Source: Heliocybe sulcata (taxonomy: Eukaryota > Basidiomycota > Agaricomycetes > Gloeophyllales > Gloeophyllaceae). Taken from it: a stretch of DNA of 54,016 nt. The notes beneath the pieces were generated by a model. It was not told the DNA's origin and did not search any database. It saw only the letters and a list, made by a program, of their open reading frames with translations. The position numbers and the translations under genes were made by a program. The stretch covers positions 846,986-901,001 of the forward strand of contig ML213511.1 of the NCBI GenBank assembly GCA_004369045.1, written 5' to 3'. Below, piece by piece: positions 48,058-54,016 of this stretch (positions are counted from its first letter, which is position 1; each line of letters starts with the position of its first letter).

Positions 48058-50485
48058 GTGGATGTACCTTGGGCTCTGGACATGGTTACAGCATCCAAAG
48101 TGCACTGGTACAACAGCAAAAACCTGGATCTCGAAGCTCTCAAAGCTACGGCCACACGGGTCCTGACGAGAACACCGTTCCACTGGCAGCTAGAGGCTGC
48201 CGCTGCCGTTCTGAAAGGAAAAGATGTCATCTTGGATGTCGGTACAGGAAGCAGAAAGACACTGTGCTTCATCCTGCCACTACTACTGGATAGTAGCGAT
48301 GTCGGCCTTACTATCTCCCCCCTCACTGCTCTCATGATCGACCAGGTCAGTCTTAATGAGTTATATTTGCATGACCTACTGACAAGAATGCCAGGCACTC
48401 AGTGCACCTGTCGCAACAATTGCTGTGTGCCGAGAGACTATAGGAAGCATGGGACGAGAGAAGATCTTCGAGGTCAGTCCTGCCGTGACTTGCATTGGTG
48501 CTGGAGTCGTGATGTACTTGACAGGCCATCGTCGATGGCAAATACCGCCAAGTCATTGTGTCACCAGAGATTGCAGGAGAAAGAGAGTTCCGGGATGGTG
48601 TGCTAGTGAAAGCCAAGTTTTACGAGAGGCTACGGGTAGTCTGCATTGACGAAGCTCACTGTATAAGTCTCTGGGGAGGTAGTTTTCGACCTGACTACGC
48701 CAACTTGGGTATCTTCCGAGCCCGAGTTGCCAAACACGTCCCCTTCATGCTTGCCTCTGCAACGATGGCTGACCACATCCAAGATGACATGCGCCGTGTC
48801 ATACATCTGGCAGATGATGCAGTCGTTGTTGCGGTCTCTAATGCACGCCCTAACATCGCGTTATCAGTACGCAGCATGAAGCACTCAGAGGAGTCAAAAG
48901 CGGACCTGGCATTTGTCATTCCTGCGGATGCCACCACACCGGAGGACATTCCAATTCAGCTCATCTACTGCAATACCCGTTTGGCATGTGAGGACACGGT
49001 CGACTGAATACGGACATGGCTGTCTGACAAGAGAATACCTTCGGCATGTGTTGCATTCTACCATGCAAAGGTTGGGTCAGACCGAAAGCGAAGCATTGAG
49101 GAAGGTCTTCGCAACAGTTCCATTCGGATTGCAGTCTGTACGGAAGCTGTCGGGATGGTCAGTCTGCAGAGCACTGATCAGGCACATATCACTGACATTA
49201 TCAAGGGCTGTGACATGCGAAACATTGAGCGTGTCGTGCTGTGGGGACTACCACCCTCCTTCTGCGCCTTGATACAACGGATTGGACGGGCAGCTCGGGA
49301 CTTGACAAAACTTGGTGAGGCAATCCTTGTCATACCACCAAAAATTATCGAGCATGGTCCTACTTCTGAAGACATAGCATCATCCATCAATGAGAGCTTG
49401 ACCCGAGCAATTGACAACTCCTCTGACTCACTGGATACTGGAGATGTGGAGATCGGCCGCGGACAAGAGTTGATCTCAGTGCAAGAAGGTGGGGTCCGAG
49501 TAGAACAAGGTGGCGGACCAGAGGAGACAGAACTACAGAAGGTGATCAAGCAAGGGAAGGGTAAAGTGGGACAGATCCATTCTCGAGAGGCAGAGTATCT
49601 GACTCTGTATATCTCAACGCTGGACTGCCGATGCAAATTTGGGATAAGTTCTTCGAGAATGAAAAGAAACGTACGTACATACCTTGCTCTGTACTTCATT
49701 CGCTAACTGACTGTTACATGGAAGTCCCCTTGACGCCTGACAACACTTTATACAGTCATAATCCTGCTGCTCGGTGCTGTGACAAGTGCACACCTAATTT
49801 GTTCCCTATCGAGGAGATCTGGGTGGAGAAGGCTGCGGCACTGAAACGAGGCAAGAAACGAAAGCCTGAACAGAACATGGATACTTTTATACGCAAAAGA
49901 CTCACCAAATGGCGAACCGATGTACTCTTGCCCAGCATGTACCCCGGATCGCCGGTCATCATCACCGGGGCTGCACTGCTGGGAGATGATGTCATTGAAC
50001 AGATCGCAACCTGTGGAGAACGTATAGAGTCACAGAAAGTACTCCAGCAGCACACCCGTTGGGCCCTTGCCTTCATTGGAGATGGTCTGTCAGATGTAGG
50101 AAAGCAGCTGCTCGATTACCTGAAGCAGTTGTATAGTATATATGACGGTGACGAGAGCATACGTGACCTGCCAGCATCCATTCCAGTTCCCTCTGAACGA
50201 TTCTATGGACACAAAACTGCACACAAGTCAACTAGTCCAGCGCAGACCGGTGTTCGCGATGACACTGGTGAACTTGGTGGTCAGCATGGAAGGGGGCAAG
50301 GCAGTCGTCGTGGACGTGGTCTGGAGCAGGGACATGGCCGAGGAACACCAAGATTGCCAGCAGAGGCGAGTGCATTAGCGGTGCCAGCTGGACTTCCCGG
50401 CAGCGAGCGAGGCACAGGAAGGGGTAAACGGGGAAGAGGGCATCCACGGGGAAGCCACACACGGCATCTTGGAATGTCCAGTTAG
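48058..50485 (+). pseudogene. RecQ-like DEAH helicase, mobile-element type, inactivated
   Basis: Superfamily 2 helicase reading in order: TRTPFHWQLEAAAAVLKGKD (Q-motif region), Walker A GTGSRKT (48241-48261, consensus GTGSGKT), TISPLTALMIDQ (Ia), VVCIDEAHCISLWG (DEAH), ASATM (III), QLIYCNTRLA (IV), and IGRAARD (VI) with VVLWGLPPSF. A RecQ-like zinc segment (DCR ... CCDKC near 49780) and an RG-rich tail follow. Introns are recognisable, for example between GM and GCDMRNIE. Lesions: Walker A Gly to Arg (48253), an in-frame TGA at 49005-49007, and a likely 1-bp deletion near 49632 that puts DCR and QIWDKFFENE in different frames. It should encode no active enzyme. Similar helicases are repeated many times in Agaricomycete genomes (recalled, not searched). 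Confidence 0.85.
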
Positions 50486-53361
50486 GCTTGCAACTCGACA
50501 TTCGCAAGTCCATCCACCAAGGACAGCACTGCCGCTTCATTCAGACCCCACCAGTCCTCGTCATCACTGAAATCCACATCGTCATCATCTACAACAGCGC
50601 CTGTATCACTCAGGTCTTCGTGGTAATCTAGAGGTTCCGTTTCGGGAGGTTGAAAGGGTACAGATATATTGGCGGCTGCGGGATCATTGGAGTCAACGTC
50701 CTTGGGCACACCCTTGTTGACTGTTTGGCGTGTGTCGGCGCGGAAGGTCTTGAATGCTCGAGCGGTATTAGCATACATAGCACCATGCGTAATGAGGTCA
50801 CGGGCGGGTGCGGCAAATTCGTTACCAGGTCTTGCGGCTGTAAATGTGTGAAGGCGTTCTCGTTCGAGATGGTCTCATAAGGCATTGATATCCTTCTGAG
50901 CGGTGGGTGAGCTATGAGAAGTACCATTGTGCGGTGTCTTGTAGTTCTCCTTCACTTTCCGCAGGACGTCCCGCAGTGCAAAGATTGCGACTGTGATCAT
51001 GCCGAGCCAGTCCCAGCTCCTACCAGATCCCTTAGCATTGTATATGATCTATGGCAAGATCAGGATATTGCATTCGGTGATGATGTTTGACATACCTTGG
51101 CCCAGAAATTGTGGTGCTCCTGCAAGAGATCAACCTCCTTGAATCCATCTGGATGGCTGGTGAGATTGACGAGCCAGTTCAACAGGAATGCCTCGCGGAG
51201 ATCCGGATGCATATGCTTCAACTTGAGCAGGCACTCGAACAGTGCATCCGCATACTTTGGCATTCGGCCAGTGCCCCGAAACATGACCATCCAGTGCGCC
51301 AGGATGGTCATGACTACACCAATTTCACCATGCTTCACAGCTTGGCCAAACGCGTGCAAGATCAGGCTGTCGCGGTTGAAAAGACGGACATTCTCATACA
51401 GGATATCTCTGGGCTTCCCGCCAGCAGCACTATCGCGATCTTGCTGGACGCGCTGCGCAGAACACAGCTCGTTACGTACTTTCACTGAGATATGCCGGAC
51501 ATCAGCATAGCTGGAGACTTGATTCACCCATGTCTCAAGCCTGTCCGCGGGGCAGCAGACTCGATAAGCATCCAGAATGTGGGCGGGAAGCATGATCTGA
51601 ATGATCAAATCCCATATAGGCCGGAATGGAGGCAATGCTTTCGCTTTCCACCCTGCTGATAGGGGTTTTCGAGCCAAGAGAGAATTCACTTTCCATAGGG
51701 ACCACGGCGAGAGGCTATTCGCAGTGCCCCAGTACTCATTAGCGACCATGCGAGCCCCGGCGATCTTGACATGGAACAGACCGAGTTGACCCTCAGTCCA
51801 TTGGCTGTAGTTGTCCGTGAGTTTTTCATCGTCTCTTCAAGATGCTGATGCCTGAACAGCGTGCATGTCAGTCCATAATTCTTTACAATTATATGATAAT
51901 AAGTCACGCACCTTATCCAATAATGAGACGGAGAGTTGATCGCCTGCGCAGATCACTACACCGTGATTCTTGAGGGAATCTGAATCCAGGCTCAGTGTGT
52001 TCACGATCGTGTCTAGGACTTCCATTGTTCCATCGAGGCTGGATTCATCAATGTGCATAGCGGGCAATGGGTGCTGTTCTGTTTTGTGGACGGGAATTTG
52101 CTTAACGTGGGGAAATGCTGCGATACGGTCCTGGAAGCGCTCACGCAGCTTCGGGAACTGAGCCAGGAGGATATCCTCAATATGCCAAAGCATCACATCT
52201 TCGAGTTGTTGTACCTGAGTTGGGCTAGGTAGCAAGTCCCCAGGCTCGAACTGTAACAGAGGGAGCCGTGCCATTCGTGGTGTCTTCATGCTAAGGCTGA
52301 GCTGACCGTATGAGACGCCGTACAGAGGAATGAGAGTCGCGGTGGTGCCATTATCGAAATGGTCTTTCGAATCCTGTCTTTGCTCTCCAACACGGAACGG
52401 GATATTTAGGTTGTCCCAGACTATCATAAAAGGCCGCTCTCGAACAAGAGCCTGGATCTTTTCAAGACGCGCCTTGCTAAGCCCTCTCAGGTCGCGAACG
52501 GCCTTGCTGTACGAAGAGGAGAGGCCGGCGTGATGCAGGACTTCAAACAATGATCGAGAGGCACCGCATGCAAGGAGATAGATACATAGTATACTCTGGG
52601 AGATGTTCGACCGCTCGCTACGTGCCTGGACAAGCATGCAGATTGCGGTCGCAAGCACCTGTTATGCCAATGTATATCAGTATTAGCCAGTCTCGTCATT
52701 GTAAAGGGGGCCATCTCACCAATTCTTGATCGCGTCGTTCACTCGGTGCAGCACTCATGCAAATCGATCGGAGGAGTGTGCAGATTGTCGGTGCAATCCT
52801 CTCGCAGTCTTCCAATATGCTCTGGAGAGACCAGGCTTGCAGAGTATCACCAAGGTCATGACCTTGGACCGGTCACAGAAGGTCCACGAGTGCATTGACT
52901 TCTCTCTCTCCCATAGACCTGACCGCATTCAGAGTGTACTGTTGCATGAGCTGCGGCCTCCGAGAGTAGAGAAGATCAAGGAACTGAGGGCCGTGGTAGT
53001 CGAGGAAACATGTTATCTCAGAAGACAGATGGCGATCGTTGGTCTGGATCAACTGGAGAAGGAACTCTGGTAGTGTGAATTGTGCGGAGCGTACAGCACG
53101 GACCAGGCTGTTCAACCGCTCGTTGACCTCAGTGCACTGCGATTGCTCGGCGGCTCGCACTGCCTCTTCCTGTGCTACTTTGGCTGTTTGAGCTGCTGCG
53201 GCTTGTGTTTGTCGTTGTTCTTCCACTAATCTCACCTGCTCTGCTAACAGGTTCTCTTGGTCGTGGAAGACTGCCTTGAGACGTCTCCGGGGAGCTGCGC
53301 GAGACACGGTAACAAAGCTAAATGAAGCATTCTCGTTGTGAACGCGCTTCTTGGAAGGCAT
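50482..53361 (-). pseudogene. DUF6589-domain protein, mobile-element type, inactivated
   Basis: Start MPSKKRVHNENASFSFVTVS, a coiled-coil Gln/Ala-rich segment (about residues 35-80), LGDTLQAWSLQSILEDCERI, APTICTLLRSICMSAAP, then the conserved part: MIVWDNLNIPF (Asp at 52413), HFDNGTTATL, VVICAGDQLSVSLLD (Asp at about 51940), EGQLGLFHVKIAGARMVANE, AVKHGEIGVVMTILAHW, DLLQEHHNFWAK (Glu at 51117). This order is that of DUF6589 proteins, whose function is unknown. The C-terminus is acidic (DDDDVDFSDDED). Three in-frame TGA codons (52873, 51837, 50875) break it; each would be Arg CGA before one C-to-T change. The stop codon overlaps that of the helicase by 2 nt on the opposite strand. Confidence 0.8.
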
Positions 53362-53955
53362 GAGGCAGCCAGAAGAACGCGTGAAGTCGCCGTGCGTAAA
53401 TACACGTCTGTGGCGTTCGACAAATAGGTACAAAATAGTTACTGTATAGGGGAATCGACGGGGTTTGAAAATGTGGTGTACCACGTCTCGATCAAGTGCT
53501 TCCAGTCCTTATGGTACGCAACTCCATCGCGCACTCTGCATCCCCCGCTTCCTCTGTTTCTTCTCGCTCTTGTAGTCATCAGTAGACATAGTCGCGTATC
53601 ATAAGGACTGGCGACGAGTCTACTTACGAGCCAACCCCGATTTTTCTTTTTCTTTTTCTTTTCTTTTCTTTTTTCACATCTTAGTCATTATCGTGCCGTA
53701 TTTCACAAGTCGGATTGATGAAAGCCCAAGCAGTCGGCAACACTCAGCAGTACAGGCCCGATTTGGTTGCACAGCATACCGGCGCGACAAGGTGCTGGCC
53801 TCGGCCCAGTGTGACGCGGTGCGCCCATCACGTGCAGCGTGTTTTGTTTGTTGATTCAGCGGACTTCCAATTTGCATGTTATCAAGGTGACCACGTTCTC
53901 TTTCACACCATCAACCGTGCCCCCATGTCGACTTCCGCCTGTATGCAGCTCGCGC
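53362..53955. other. Intergenic with hairpin pair and pyrimidine tract
   Basis: About 590 bp upstream of the DUF6589 gene. CCAGTCCTTATGGTACGC (53502-53519) and its reverse complement with one mismatch (53594-53611) form an 18-bp inverted repeat with a 74-bp loop. A pure C/T tract of about 35 nt (TTTTTCTTTTTC...) lies at 53641-53676. No gene was seen. Confidence 0.55.
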
Positions 53956-54016
53956 TGAAAGGCACGAACACACGACGAAACCCGCACAGACCTAAAGGGG
54001 AACAACAACCACAAAG
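53956..54016. mobile_element. Terminal fragment of a second copy of the LTR-like element
   Basis: The last 61 bp of the window match 7410-7470 in reverse complement with one mismatch (opposite 7460). Similarity starts exactly at TGAAAGGCAC; the flank differs. The element runs out of the window to the right, so its other end, its duplication and whether it is a solo copy cannot be seen. Confidence 0.85.

Noticed and set aside
53641-53676. Pyrimidine tract as a polypurine tract of a retrotransposon
   Set aside because: For the element copy at 53956 the tract lies on the wrong side of the LTR end, and no internal retroelement sequence is seen between.
1-54016. CRISPR arrays, rRNA genes, bacterial operons
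   Set aside because: No spaced identical repeats, no rRNA-like sequence; intron structure shows a fungal nuclear genome.

Overview
The window looks like nuclear DNA of a filamentous basidiomycete, most likely an Agaricomycete of the wood-decay type. The evidence is: intron-rich genes with 45-70 bp GT..AG introns; a fused CPSase-ATCase (URA2) with a decayed dihydroorotase segment; two DUF6534-type small-exon membrane protein genes; and mobile elements typical of this class (KDZ transposase with an Ulp1 domain, a DUF6589 protein, a multicopy-type RecQ-like helicase). All names come from reading motifs by eye; no database search was run.

Layout. 0-11.4 kb is a transposon-rich flank: an element-type hypothetical gene (minus), a second hypothetical gene (plus), and a KDZ transposase/Ulp1 gene (minus, 3.65-9.48 kb) split by a 1,498 bp solo-LTR-like insertion (5973-7470). 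An AT-rich stretch with small repeats follows. 11.5-31.4 kb is a compact housekeeping block: PTC7-type PP2C phosphatase, Gvp36-like BAR protein, proteasome beta-2 (PUP1), aldehyde dehydrogenase, a DUF6534 membrane protein, Mago nashi, mitochondrial ribosomal protein uS10m with a long repeat-bearing extension, Sus1/ENY2, a Rua1-type regulator and a p24 cargo receptor. Several pairs are divergent with 100-180 bp between start codons. 31.4-38.9 kb is looser: a 416 bp MITE with 42 bp TIRs, a small secreted protein, a second DUF6534 gene and a Nudix hydrolase. 38.9-46.1 kb is URA2, whose eight exons sum exactly to 2,256 codons plus stop. 47.6-53.4 kb is a second mobile-element block: a RecQ-like helicase (plus) and a DUF6589 protein (minus), arranged tail to tail with overlapping stop codons.

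Main observations. (1) Removing the LTR-like insert plus one copy of its 4 bp duplication restores the KDZ reading frame. The same terminus recurs in inverted orientation at the right edge of the window, which fixes the end to the base. (2) The helicase/DUF6589 pair looks like one two-gene mobile unit. DUF6589 has a D..D..E-like residue layout that could be an uncharacterised nuclease core. Four TGA stops and a Walker A Gly-to-Arg change in the pair can each be explained by a single CpG transition, as expected for a methylated, decaying element. (3) Mago nashi carries a 6-nt microexon and the p24 gene a 12-nt one; naive gene models would miss both.

Functionally the intact genes are basic cell machinery (pyrimidine synthesis, proteasome, EJC/SAGA/TREX-2, mitochondrial translation, ER-Golgi traffic). 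They do not form a biosynthetic cluster, and the element-rich ends look like insertion-prone flanks around them.
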